Shown here: in pieces, positions 26,455 through 34,367 of the stretch
Position numbering within the stretch: the first letter of the stretch is position 1
How the letters are laid out: each line of letters begins with the position of its first letter
Assembly: GCA_021647205.1 (NCBI GenBank)
Contig: JAKIVD010000024.1
Span: 1-58,225, forward strand
Direction: 5' to 3'
Source: Bacteroidales bacterium
Lineage (GTDB): Bacteria; Bacteroidota; Bacteroidia; Bacteroidales; F082
DNA: 58,225 nucleotides
Notes under the pieces: generated by a model
What the model saw: the letters and a program-made list of their open reading frames with translations, nothing else
What the model was told of the DNA's origin: nothing
Database searches by the model: none
Translations under genes and position numbers: made by a program

Positions 26455-27816
26455 TTAGGGGGCAATAGTGCCGCCGGCAGTAGTAACATTATAATTTCCT
26501 GTTGCGGTGGTTCCGCTTTTGTTAATGTTGTTAAAAACATTCATCGATATCATCGGGAAGGATGTCGTGCATGAACTGTAATCAATGTCTGCCCCTGCCC
26601 CGCCTGTACGGTCATTGTTATGGATGTTATTGTGTGTGATGATAGGTGACGCATCCTGGACCCATATCCCGGCCGGATTAAACCCTGTCGGGTCAACATT
26701 ACTGTGTATGTGGTTGCTCTTGATGACAACCGGTTTGGAAGAGCCATTTGAAAAACAGCGTATCCCTGCTTCATAATTGTAATTGATGTTGTTGCCGATA
26801 ACCGAGGGTTGGGTTGTTGGATCAATCCAGATACCACATTCGTTGAGAAAAATGTCGTTGGCAATTATCCGGGGTTCGGCATAACCCGTCATGAATATTC
26901 CTTTTCCCCCTCCGGTGTAATCTGTATGGGAAATTACGTTGTCGTCAATTGTAGGCTCCGAAGGAATTCCTTCGAAACCAATGAGATAAATCCCATATTT
27001 ATTATTCAGGTCGATTTGGTTGTTGCTGATTGTCGGGGAGGTTTCTTCGCACTTGATACCTCCCTGCGTATTTCTTAGAATTTTATTGGCGATAATCCAG
27101 GCGTCAGAACCAAAGTTCTGGCATAAAATACCCCAGCCATTGCAATCAACGATTTCGTTTTCCTGAATCCAGGGTTTGCCTTGTGAAGAAATGAGAATGC
27201 CATTGTTTCCATCTGCACCGCTTGTAATGATATTGTGAATAATCGTTGGCGAAGTACCATTGCAAAAGATTCCTTGCTTGATGTTAAAGTCCCTGATAAC
27301 ACAACTGTCTGCTCCTGTAACGGTACCTGCAATTATTGTTGTGTATTTTCCTGCTCCCTGCAGGTGGACATATTTTTTAAGAGTTACCGATTCGGTATAA
27401 ACTCCCGGCATCACCCTTATCAGAAAGGCATTGGCAGGGCTTGTTACGCCGCAGGCCGCAATGGCCCCCGATATTGTAGTAAAATCGCCGCCCGAAAGGG
27501 CTACGGTAAACACTTGTGCATAAGCAGTGGAAACTGCAGCGGTTGTCTGTATGGTTCCATCAGGAAAAGTAAAGCCGCCTGTCGCGGAAAAAACCATACC
27601 GTTTACCTCAAGTTTGGTGGTGGGGTTTACGGTTCCAATACCCACCTTTCCATCATCACGGACGACCATGGCCGTATCAGGATTTGAATTCGTGACGATT
27701 AATGATTGTGTGGCTGCGGTGTTGCCGCTTCCCTTTACTTCTGTCTGGCCTGAAATGGTATTTGTAATGCCAAGACCGAAAAGAGTAAACATTGAAAAGA
27801 AGAATAGCTTTTTCAT
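26455..27816 (-). CDS. Secreted right-handed beta-helix protein
   Basis: The 453-residue protein has a signal peptide (to about ISGQ, residue 24). A segment DDGKVGIGTVNPTTKLEVNG near residues 54-73 is of the kind found before tail-fibre and intramolecular-chaperone domains. The rest (about 110-440) is a parallel beta-helix with recurring short strands of form IxxNxIxxNxxxGI. Such folds often bind or cleave polysaccharide. There is no T9SS sorting domain at its end (NYNVTTAGGTIAP), so its export route is unclear. Confidence 0.7.
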   Translation of the reverse strand: MKKLFFFSMFTLFGLGITNTISGQTEVKGSGNTAATQSLIVTNSNPDTAMVVRDDGKVGIGTVNPTTKLEVNGMVFSATGGFTFPDGTIQTTAAVSTAYAQVFTVALSGGDFTTISGAIAACGVTSPANAFLIRVMPGVYTESVTLKKYVHLQGAGKYTTIIAGTVTGADSCVIRDFNIKQGIFCNGTSPTIIHNIITSGADGNNGILISSQGKPWIQENEIVDCNGWGILCQNFGSDAWIIANKILRNTQGGIKCEETSPTISNNQIDLNNKYGIYLIGFEGIPSEPTIDDNVISHTDYTGGGKGIFMTGYAEPRIIANDIFLNECGIWIDPTTQPSVIGNNINYNYEAGIRCFSNGSSKPVVIKSNHIHSNVDPTGFNPAGIWVQDASPIITHNNIHNNDRTGGAGADIDYSSCTTSFPMISMNVFNNINKSGTTATGNYNVTTAGGTIAP

Positions 27817-27927
27817 GATGGTAATTTTTAAGTGAAAGAATTTATTAATCAGGTTTTCTTCAGATTCAATTTAAACGAGCATGTATGAACGGTTTAGAGA
27901 TTCCCTAAAAATTGATTATCATCGTCC

Positions 27928-27935
27928 CAAAAGTA
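27928..27935 (-). promoter_or_regulatory. -7 promoter element for the beta-helix gene
   Basis: The minus strand reads TACTTTTG, about 112 bases upstream of the start codon. Confidence 0.45.
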
Positions 27936-28075
27936 GTAAATCTGAAAGCGAAAAGCAAGTTTTTTGGCGATAAAACGCTGGAAGTGCGAAGTGCCTGCCA
28001 CAATGAATGGCTGACAAACCTGTTACGAAAGCCTGCGGTGGAGAATGTCCGCTTCAGGCTTAGCCTTCTTTTTCT

Positions 28076-28083
28076 TACTTTTG
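28076..28083 (+). promoter_or_regulatory. -7 promoter element for gldA
   Basis: TACTTTTG matches TAnnTTTG, 24 bases before the ATG at 28107. Confidence 0.6.
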
Positions 28084-28106
28084 CCAGCTGTGGATAAACA
28101 GGTGTA

Positions 28107-29027
28107 ATGGTAAGCATTGAAGCGATAAACATCAGCAAATTTTATGGCAGGCAAAAAGCCCTGGACAATGTGCAATTGCAAATTAGCAAAGGCGAAATAG
28201 TTGGAATGCTTGGCCCAAATGGAGCCGGCAAGTCAACACTGATGCGGGTATTGACATCCTTTCTGCCACCCAGTTCGGGCACGGCACTAATCAACGGTAT
28301 TGATGTCCGGGAAAATCCGATTGAAGTCAGGCGGCTGATAGGTTACCTGCCGGAAAACAACCCGCTTTATCCTGACATGTACGTGAAGGAATACCTGGCC
28401 TTTGTCTTCAAAATGTACAAGCAGACGACTAATGCCACAGCTGCAGTGAACCGGGTGATTGACCTCACCGGGCTGCGTCCCGAGTACACAAAGAAAATCG
28501 GGGCGCTCTCCAAGGGCTACCGCCAAAGGGTGGGGCTGGCACAGGCCCTTGTTCACGATCCGGAGATACTCATACTTGATGAGCCAACATCAGGCCTTGA
28601 TCCCAACCAATTGCTGGATATCCGAAAGATTATTACTGATTTGGGCAAAGAGAAAACAGTCATGCTTTCCACGCATATTATGCAGGAAGTAGAAGCTGTT
28701 TGCAATCGCGTAATTATTATCGATCAGGGCCGAATTGTTGCTGATGAACCAACTGCCGACTTGTCGAAGATTGTTGGGAAAAGCTTGCGCTTCAGAGTTG
28801 AGTTCAAAGAGCAGCTTACCCGCAGTTTGCTGGCCCGGCTACCATTTGTAAACAAAGTAGAACAGATTCAGGAAAAGGGATGGTTGCTCGAAGCGAAAGA
28901 CAATAAGGACATACGTGAGGACATTTTTCAATTTGCCGTTACCAACAACTATAATGTGCTTTCACTTTCTCGTGAAGAACAAAAAATGGAAACTGTATTC
29001 AGACGGCTGACAAAGCGTCAGAATTAG
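28107..29027 (+). CDS. gldA: Gliding-motility ABC transporter ATPase GldA
   Basis: The 306-residue ATPase has Walker A GPNGAGKS near residue 38, GYLPENNPLYPDMYV near 87, the signature LSKGYRQRVGLAQ near 135-147 and Walker B LILDEPTSGLDP near 155. The LPExNPLY segment is typical of GldA, which energises the GldFG ABC system needed for gliding and T9SS-related functions in some Bacteroidota. gldF and gldG are not adjacent. A general ABC-2 ATPase of similar sequence is the alternative. Confidence 0.8.
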   Translation: MVSIEAINISKFYGRQKALDNVQLQISKGEIVGMLGPNGAGKSTLMRVLTSFLPPSSGTALINGIDVRENPIEVRRLIGYLPENNPLYPDMYVKEYLAFVFKMYKQTTNATAAVNRVIDLTGLRPEYTKKIGALSKGYRQRVGLAQALVHDPEILILDEPTSGLDPNQLLDIRKIITDLGKEKTVMLSTHIMQEVEAVCNRVIIIDQGRIVADEPTADLSKIVGKSLRFRVEFKEQLTRSLLARLPFVNKVEQIQEKGWLLEAKDNKDIREDIFQFAVTNNYNVLSLSREEQKMETVFRRLTKRQN

Positions 29028-29142
29028 TTACATGGCTGTGGTTTTTGCACTCCGTCACCCTGGCCATGAGTATTTAACTCTCGTATCTTGCCAATCCCCC
29101 CGACAAATTTCAAAAACCTTTTTCTCAATTCACAAAAATATT

Positions 29143-29150
29143 TACTTTTG
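29143..29150 (+). promoter_or_regulatory. -7 promoter element for metK
   Basis: TACTTTTG precedes the SAM-II-like leader by 27 bases and the metK ATG by about 144 bases, so the riboswitch lies within the transcript. Confidence 0.65.
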
Positions 29151-29176
29151 CAGCTTCCGTTTTAAAAACGGGTTTT

Positions 29177-29232
29177 GTGGAAGGATTTGATTGCTTGCAA
29201 CCACGCTAAAAAAATGCTAAAACAATTTTAGC
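29177..29232 (+). ncRNA. SAM-II-like riboswitch in the metK leader
   Basis: The leader carries the ordered conserved blocks of the SAM-II (metA-type) aptamer: P1 5' strand GTGG (29177-29180), GATTTGA, CTTGCA, P1 3' strand CCAC (29201-29204), then GCTAAAAAAA and TGCTAAAAC. The last GCTAAAA (29216-29222) can instead pair with TTTTAGC (29226-29232) over a CAA loop, giving an alternative hairpin that could serve as the switch. Position upstream of SAM synthetase fits feedback by SAM. The pseudoknot pairing was not verified by folding. Confidence 0.72.
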
Positions 29233-29293
29233 CCGCCAATCAGTATTTTTCCCTTGGAAATGAACAATTTAAAAATCTTAAATTTGTAAAACT

Positions 29294-30547
29294 ATGTCCT
29301 ATTTATTTACCTCAGAGTCTGTTTCAGAAGGCCATCCCGATAAGGTTGCTGATCAGATTTCTGATGCCATGCTCGATTATTTTCTGGCTTTCGATAAGAA
29401 CTCGAAAGTTGCTGTAGAAACCATGGTTACAACCGGGCAGGTGATTGTTGCGGGCGAGGTTCACTCCAGCACCTATGTCGATGTTCAGGCCGTTACCCGA
29501 AAAGTGATTAATGATATTGGTTATACTAAAGGGGAATACATGTTTGAAGGTAATTCGTGTGGGATCCTTTCGGCCATTCATGAGCAATCGAGTGATATCA
29601 GGCAGGGTGTTGAGCGCAGCGATTTTGACATGCAGGGCGCCGGCGACCAGGGAATGATGTTTGGTTATGCCTCGCGCGAAACAGCCAATTACATGCCTTT
29701 GCCACTCGAGTTGTCTCATTTGCTGGTTTACGAAATGGCACAGATTCGCAAAGAAGGAAAACAAATGCTGTACCTGCGCCCCGATTCCAAATCACAGGTA
29801 ACTGTTGAATACGATGAAAACAACAAGCCTGTGCGCATCGATACTATTGTTGTTTCTACCCAGCACGATGATTTTGCCGATGAAAAACAAATGCAGGAAA
29901 CAATAAAGCAGGACATTATTTCCCTGCTCATACCAAGGGTCTTAAAACAACTTCCTGAGAATGTCAGGTCATTGTTCAACGACAAAATAACCTACCATGT
30001 AAACCCGACCGGTAAATTTGTTATAGGAGGCCCGCACGGCGATACCGGCCTCACCGGCAGAAAAATTATCGTCGATACTTATGGTGGAAAGGGTGCTCAC
30101 GGTGGTGGCGCTTTTTCGGGGAAAGACCCCTCAAAGGTTGACCGCTCAGCAGCTTATGCTTCGCGCCATATTGCCAAGAACCTTGTAGCAGCTGGTGTTG
30201 CCGACGAGGTGCTCGTCCAGGTTTCTTATGCCATCGGCGTAGCGAGACCCATGAATATTTTTGTGAATACTTACGGCACTTCCCATGTTGGGTTGACCGA
30301 TACTGAAATTGCCGCAAAAGTGGACGAATTGTTTGACCTGCGCCCGGCAGCCATTGAACAACGCCTGAAACTGCGCAATCCGATTTATCTTGAAACAGCT
30401 GCCTACGGACACATGGGACGTGAACCAAAAGTAGTGAAGAAGAAATTTAAATCGGATTACATGGAAGACAAGGAGGTGGAAGTAGAGCTGTTTACCTGGG
30501 AGAAGCTAGATTATGTTGAGAAAGTGAAACTTGCTTTTGGGTTGTAA
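29294..30547 (+). CDS. metK: S-adenosylmethionine synthetase
   Basis: The 417-residue enzyme makes SAM from methionine and ATP. Signature segments are [15 protein letters not shown] near residue 11, [12 protein letters not shown] near 115 and [20 protein letters not shown] near 244. The gene is transcribed alone, with a putative SAM-II riboswitch upstream and an intrinsic terminator downstream. Confidence 0.98.
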   Translation: MSYLFTSESVSEGHPDKVADQISDAMLDYFLAFDKNSKVAVETMVTTGQVIVAGEVHSSTYVDVQAVTRKVINDIGYTKGEYMFEGNSCGILSAIHEQSSDIRQGVERSDFDMQGAGDQGMMFGYASRETANYMPLPLELSHLLVYEMAQIRKEGKQMLYLRPDSKSQVTVEYDENNKPVRIDTIVVSTQHDDFADEKQMQETIKQDIISLLIPRVLKQLPENVRSLFNDKITYHVNPTGKFVIGGPHGDTGLTGRKIIVDTYGGKGAHGGGAFSGKDPSKVDRSAAYASRHIAKNLVAAGVADEVLVQVSYAIGVARPMNIFVNTYGTSHVGLTDTEIAAKVDELFDLRPAAIEQRLKLRNPIYLETAAYGHMGREPKVVKKKFKSDYMEDKEVEVELFTWEKLDYVEKVKLAFGL

Positions 30548-30563
30548 AATAAATTCTGTTTAC

Positions 30564-30599
30564 AAAAAAAGCCCGGTCAATATGGCCGGGCTTTTTTTG
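30564..30599. terminator. Bidirectional Rho-independent terminator
   Basis: Stem GCCCGG / CCGGGC (30571-30591) is flanked by A7 and T7, so it can end both metK on the plus strand and the convergent T9SS gene on the minus strand. Confidence 0.9.
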
Positions 30600-30613
30600 T
30601 AAGCTTTTAAAAC

Positions 30614-31345
30614 CTATTTCTGAATAACCAGTTTTTTGGTCTTGTAAACATCACCGTTCACAAGCACCGAATAAAAATAGATGCCGCCGTTCAGGTCGGA
30701 AATATCCATTGTGAGTTTGGTGTTGTTGCGTTCAACAACGGCCTCTTTCACCACGGCGCCGAGCAGGTTAACAATTCTGATTTTAGCAAAGTCAACCTCC
30801 GGGGTTAGTTCATAGTCAATATTTACCATATTGGTGGCCGGATTCGGGTAAATGTCGGAGATGCTGCCCCCAACCATGGCGTCTTCTGCAATGCCGGCAG
30901 GTGAGCCCCAGTACTTAACCACAATTTTCACATTCTGGCCTTCATTGTCTTTGTTAAAAAACATGTATTCAACAACAGAAGTTCCTATTTTACCGTTGGG
31001 ATAATAATGGCCTGAGAATTCTTCGTCAGTGCTCTGCCCCCCTGGTAAAATTAATCTGGGTTCAGGGGATTCTTCCGTGTCGGGCGGGAAACAAAGTCCC
31101 CAGCAGAAGGCACTCGATGAACCTTCAACCATCGAAATCCGCTTGCGGCGCACTAACATGTTTATGCCGTTAGAGGTATTGTTGTGTACTACAACGTGTG
31201 AAACAATTTCGGCATTGCCCGGTTCTCCCCATGTAACAATGGTGTCCCCCAAAGGAACCCCGTCCCAGGATAGTGTCAGGTCCTGCGCGTTCAAAGAGAA
31301 TACAGCCAGCAAAATGGCCGCAAAAGAGAGTAGTGTTTTTTTCAT
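30614..31345 (-). CDS. T9SS-secreted protein with CWGxCF motif, paralogue A
   Basis: The 243-residue protein has a signal peptide (to LNAQ, residue 20), a novel domain of about 140 residues and a C-terminal T9SS sorting domain (ISDIYPNPATNMVNIDY to the end). The passenger contains FCWGLCF near residue 80 and EESPEPRLILPGG. It is a clear paralogue of the next minus-strand gene, with matching LSWxGxxLGDT, HNxTxN, FSGHYxPN, IGTxVVEY and VKYWxSPxGIAED. Function unknown; the two cysteines may form a disulphide or bind a ligand on the surface. Confidence 0.8.
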   Translation of the reverse strand: MKKTLLSFAAILLAVFSLNAQDLTLSWDGVPLGDTIVTWGEPGNAEIVSHVVVHNNTSNGINMLVRRKRISMVEGSSSAFCWGLCFPPDTEESPEPRLILPGGQSTDEEFSGHYYPNGKIGTSVVEYMFFNKDNEGQNVKIVVKYWGSPAGIAEDAMVGGSISDIYPNPATNMVNIDYELTPEVDFAKIRIVNLLGAVVKEAVVERNNTKLTMDISDLNGGIYFYSVLVNGDVYKTKKLVIQK

Positions 31346-31405
31346 TTCTTTATTTTTTTAGGTGTTTATTCGTAAATCATTGCAAATTCTGTTCCAGAAT
31401 TTCTG

Positions 31406-31413
31406 CAAAAATA
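31406..31413 (-). promoter_or_regulatory. -7 promoter element for CWGxCF paralogue A
   Basis: The minus strand reads TATTTTTG, 60 bases upstream of the start. Paralogue B has the identical octamer at a similar distance. Confidence 0.55.
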
Positions 31414-31597
31414 AAGGTTTTTGGTTAAAGAATTGTTATTTTTTCTCAATATTCAAAATACAGACAATCAGGGTTACAGCGAGCTTGCCTGAAGTTCAGA
31501 AAAGTTTTGGGGAAAGAAAAAGTGCTTTGAAGGGTGGTGTGCATGGTACAAGAAACCAGCCATCCCAGCTGATTATTCAACAAGTTCTCAACATTTC

Positions 31598-32335
31598 TTA
31601 GCGAATGACCAACTTCTTCGTTTCATAAACATGGCCATTTAGCAGCAGTGAATAAAAATAAACACCACTTTCCAGTTTGCCCACATCCACCGTCAGTTTG
31701 CCGGAGCTATGTACAATATCCACTTCTTTTAAAACACGCCCAAACAGGTTGGTAATGCGAATACCGGCAGTTTTGACTTTTTCCGGAAAGACAAAATCAA
31801 AGCTCACAAGCCGCGTTGCCGGATTGGGATAAAGGTTGGAAATGCTTCCCCCTTTTAAAGGGTCTTCAGCAATTCCTTCCGGCGATGCCCAATATTTAAC
31901 AAGCAGCTTGACGTACTGATCTTCATTTTCCGCATTGTAAAAAGTGTATTCCACCACCGCAGTGCCTATCGCAGCGTTCGGGATGTAATGTCCGGAAAAT
32001 GCGGTGTCTGCACTTGAGCCGCCAGAAGGAATAAGAATAGAATCTGGTGATTCCTCCACATGTTCGGCAAAGCAGGGCCCCCAGCAAAAATACCCAGATG
32101 TGCTGTCAGGCATTTCAAGACGGTTCCTGCGTACTTTGATTTCCATCCAGTTGACGGTCATATTATGAACCACGGCATGAAAAACAATTTCGCTGCTGTC
32201 GGGACTGCCCCAGATGGTAAGGGTATCCCCAAGTGTCTCGCCTTCCCAACTCAGGTACATTTCCTGGGCATTCATGGAAACTGTCGTCAGCAAAATGCTT
32301 GCTACAGTAAGTAATTTGATTCTTATATTTTTCAC
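31598..32335 (-). CDS. T9SS-secreted protein with CWGxCF motif, paralogue B
   Basis: This 245-residue tandem paralogue shares the full layout with the gene at 30614: signal peptide (to MNAQ, residue 24), FCWGPCF near residue 82, EESPDSILIPSGG, FSGHYIPN and a T9SS type A domain (ISNLYPNPATRLVSFDF to the end). Each paralogue has its own promoter, so they may be expressed separately. Function unknown. Confidence 0.8.
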   Translation of the reverse strand: MKNIRIKLLTVASILLTTVSMNAQEMYLSWEGETLGDTLTIWGSPDSSEIVFHAVVHNMTVNWMEIKVRRNRLEMPDSTSGYFCWGPCFAEHVEESPDSILIPSGGSSADTAFSGHYIPNAAIGTAVVEYTFYNAENEDQYVKLLVKYWASPEGIAEDPLKGGSISNLYPNPATRLVSFDFVFPEKVKTAGIRITNLFGRVLKEVDIVHSSGKLTVDVGKLESGVYFYSLLLNGHVYETKKLVIR

Positions 32336-32381
32336 GGTGCTTATCTTTTAAATTAGTGTTAAGCCTATTTGTCAGGCGATG

Positions 32382-32389
32382 CAAAAATA
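32382..32389 (-). promoter_or_regulatory. -7 promoter element for CWGxCF paralogue B
   Basis: The minus strand reads TATTTTTG, 46 bases upstream of the start. Confidence 0.55.
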
Positions 32390-32540
32390 ACAGTTTTCAA
32401 TCAGCGATTTATTAGTTTTTCCCAGATAATCCACTGGCCGGTTACGGCCCCCGGACGGAGATGGCGATTTCCGTACAGAAAGTTTTGGTTTAAAAGGCAT
32501 AAGCGCCACAAACCTGTATCAGGTGTAAACAAAGAATAAG

Positions 32541-32548
32541 TATATTTG
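32541..32548 (+). promoter_or_regulatory. -7 promoter element for the Omp28-like gene
   Basis: TATATTTG lies 45 bases before ATG 32594. It overlaps the longest frame start at 32546, which rules that start out. Confidence 0.6.
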
Positions 32549-32593
32549 CACCGTAAATTTCACTATCCAAATAAATCAATTCAAACGAATATT

Positions 32594-34318
32594 ATGAAAA
32601 AATTATTCTCTTTGTTAATGGTAATCTTGTTTTCGTTTGTATCCCTAATGGCACAAACCATAGTGGGTACCGACCCTGAAAACAAAAACGTTGTGCTTGA
32701 AGAATTTACGGGGATTCATTGTGTGTACTGTCCTGACGGCCATGCAATAGCACAGGGAATCTACGATGCCCACCCCGATGATGTTGTGCTGATAAATATC
32801 CATCAGGGCCCTTTCGCAGATCCAAATGCCGGGGAACCTGATTTCAGGACACAATGGGGCAATGCAATTGCCGGACAAAGTGATTTGATTGGTTATCCTG
32901 CGGGAACTGTCAACAGGCACTTTTTTCCGGGTCATTCTCAGGGTGGCGGAACGGCACAGTCGAGAGGTTCGTGGAACACAACATCAAATATTACAATGGG
33001 GGAGCCCAGTTACCTGAATATAGAACTGGAAGCGACCATTGTTACATCAACACGGCAGTTGGTTGTTTATGTCGAGGTGTATTATACAGGCGACTCCCCG
33101 GAAGAAACCAATTTCCTGAATGTGGCCATTCTCCAGAATAATATTTTAGGGCCGCAAGTTGGTGGGGGAGCCGGAAACAATTACAACCACAAACACATGT
33201 TGCGCCATTTTCTGACAGGTCAGTGGGGTGTTGAGATTGATGAAACCACGACAGGCTCGTTGTTTTCTGAAACATTTACCTATGAACTGCCTGACGACTA
33301 CAATGGTGTGGATGTGGTTTTGGAAGACCTCGATATTGTGGGTTATGTGAGTGAAACACACCAAGAAGTGGTCAGTGGAAACATGGCTGAGATAACACTT
33401 GTTGAATCAAATGAGTACGATGCCGCCCTCTTCACTACCTATGTGCCGCAAACGGCTTGTTCAGGTGCTTTAAATGCCGAAGTAATGCTTAAAAATTACG
33501 GTACTGCTGAACTGACCAGCCTAAATTTTATCTATTCCGTAAATGGTGGGGAAACTGCTGAATATGCCTGGACGGGTGCACTCAGTCAATACGAAACGGA
33601 ATTGGTGAGCCTGCCCGAATATCTCTATGACGCAACAGATAAGAATGAAATCAGCATTGAATGCCAAATGCCGAATGGACAGGCCGACCAGCTTCCGCGC
33701 AATGACGTTTACCTGAAAAACAGCCCGGGCTCGCAAACTTACCCGTCAGACTGCTATTTTGGAATTGAAACCCCTGAGAACCCGGAAGACCTGACATGGA
33801 GCATTGTTGGTGATAATGGGGAAGTGGTTGCCGAAGGCGGCCCTTACGCATCGGGCGGGTTTAAAGTTAGCGCACTTACTTTCCCCGAAAGCGGCTGTTA
33901 TACTTTGACTGTGAATGATGCATCCGGCAGTGGTTTGGACGGTGGTATTTATGTGATGCTTGATGTGAGTTCAAATGTGCTGTGGACAGGTAAACCATTT
34001 ACTGACAAGGCCATTACCGAACTTGCCCACGACATCACAATTGAGGTGCCTGAATTTAGTGAGATTGAAAATATTTCTGTCTATCCCAACCCTGTTACGC
34101 AATATGCCGTTATTGACTTTAGGCTAAATAGTGAAAGCATGGTTAATATAGCTTTGTTCGATATGTTGGGAAGAAGTGTTTTGCCGCTTTTTGAAGGAAA
34201 GATGAACAGTGGACAACAAAAGATACGAATGAATGTTTCGGGTTTAAACGAAGGCATCTACTTCGTAAGGTTCCGGTTGAACAATGAGGTGTTTACGCAA
34301 AAAATCAGCCTCAGGTAA
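32594..34318 (+). CDS. Omp28-like thioredoxin-fold protein with T9SS domain
   Basis: The 574-residue protein has a signal peptide (MKKLFSLLMVILFSFVSLMA), an Omp28-type thioredoxin-like domain beginning VVLEEFTGIHCVYCPDGH with a CxxC site, a beta-sandwich middle and a C-terminal T9SS sorting domain (ISVYPNPVTQYAVIDF to KISLR). A surface or secreted thiol protein is likely. It lies back to back with the two CWGxCF cargo proteins, which also have paired cysteines. A strong terminator follows. Confidence 0.82.
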   Translation: MKKLFSLLMVILFSFVSLMAQTIVGTDPENKNVVLEEFTGIHCVYCPDGHAIAQGIYDAHPDDVVLINIHQGPFADPNAGEPDFRTQWGNAIAGQSDLIGYPAGTVNRHFFPGHSQGGGTAQSRGSWNTTSNITMGEPSYLNIELEATIVTSTRQLVVYVEVYYTGDSPEETNFLNVAILQNNILGPQVGGGAGNNYNHKHMLRHFLTGQWGVEIDETTTGSLFSETFTYELPDDYNGVDVVLEDLDIVGYVSETHQEVVSGNMAEITLVESNEYDAALFTTYVPQTACSGALNAEVMLKNYGTAELTSLNFIYSVNGGETAEYAWTGALSQYETELVSLPEYLYDATDKNEISIECQMPNGQADQLPRNDVYLKNSPGSQTYPSDCYFGIETPENPEDLTWSIVGDNGEVVAEGGPYASGGFKVSALTFPESGCYTLTVNDASGSGLDGGIYVMLDVSSNVLWTGKPFTDKAITELAHDITIEVPEFSEIENISVYPNPVTQYAVIDFRLNSESMVNIALFDMLGRSVLPLFEGKMNSGQQKIRMNVSGLNEGIYFVRFRLNNEVFTQKISLR

Positions 34319-34344
34319 ATTTGGTTCACCAATGAATAATAAGC

Positions 34345-34367
34345 GCGCTGTTTACAGCGCTTTTTTT
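34345..34367 (+). terminator. Rho-independent terminator
   Basis: GCGCTG-TTTA-CAGCGC stem followed by seven T residues, 26 bases after the Omp28-like stop codon and overlapping the hutU 3' end. Confidence 0.9.
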
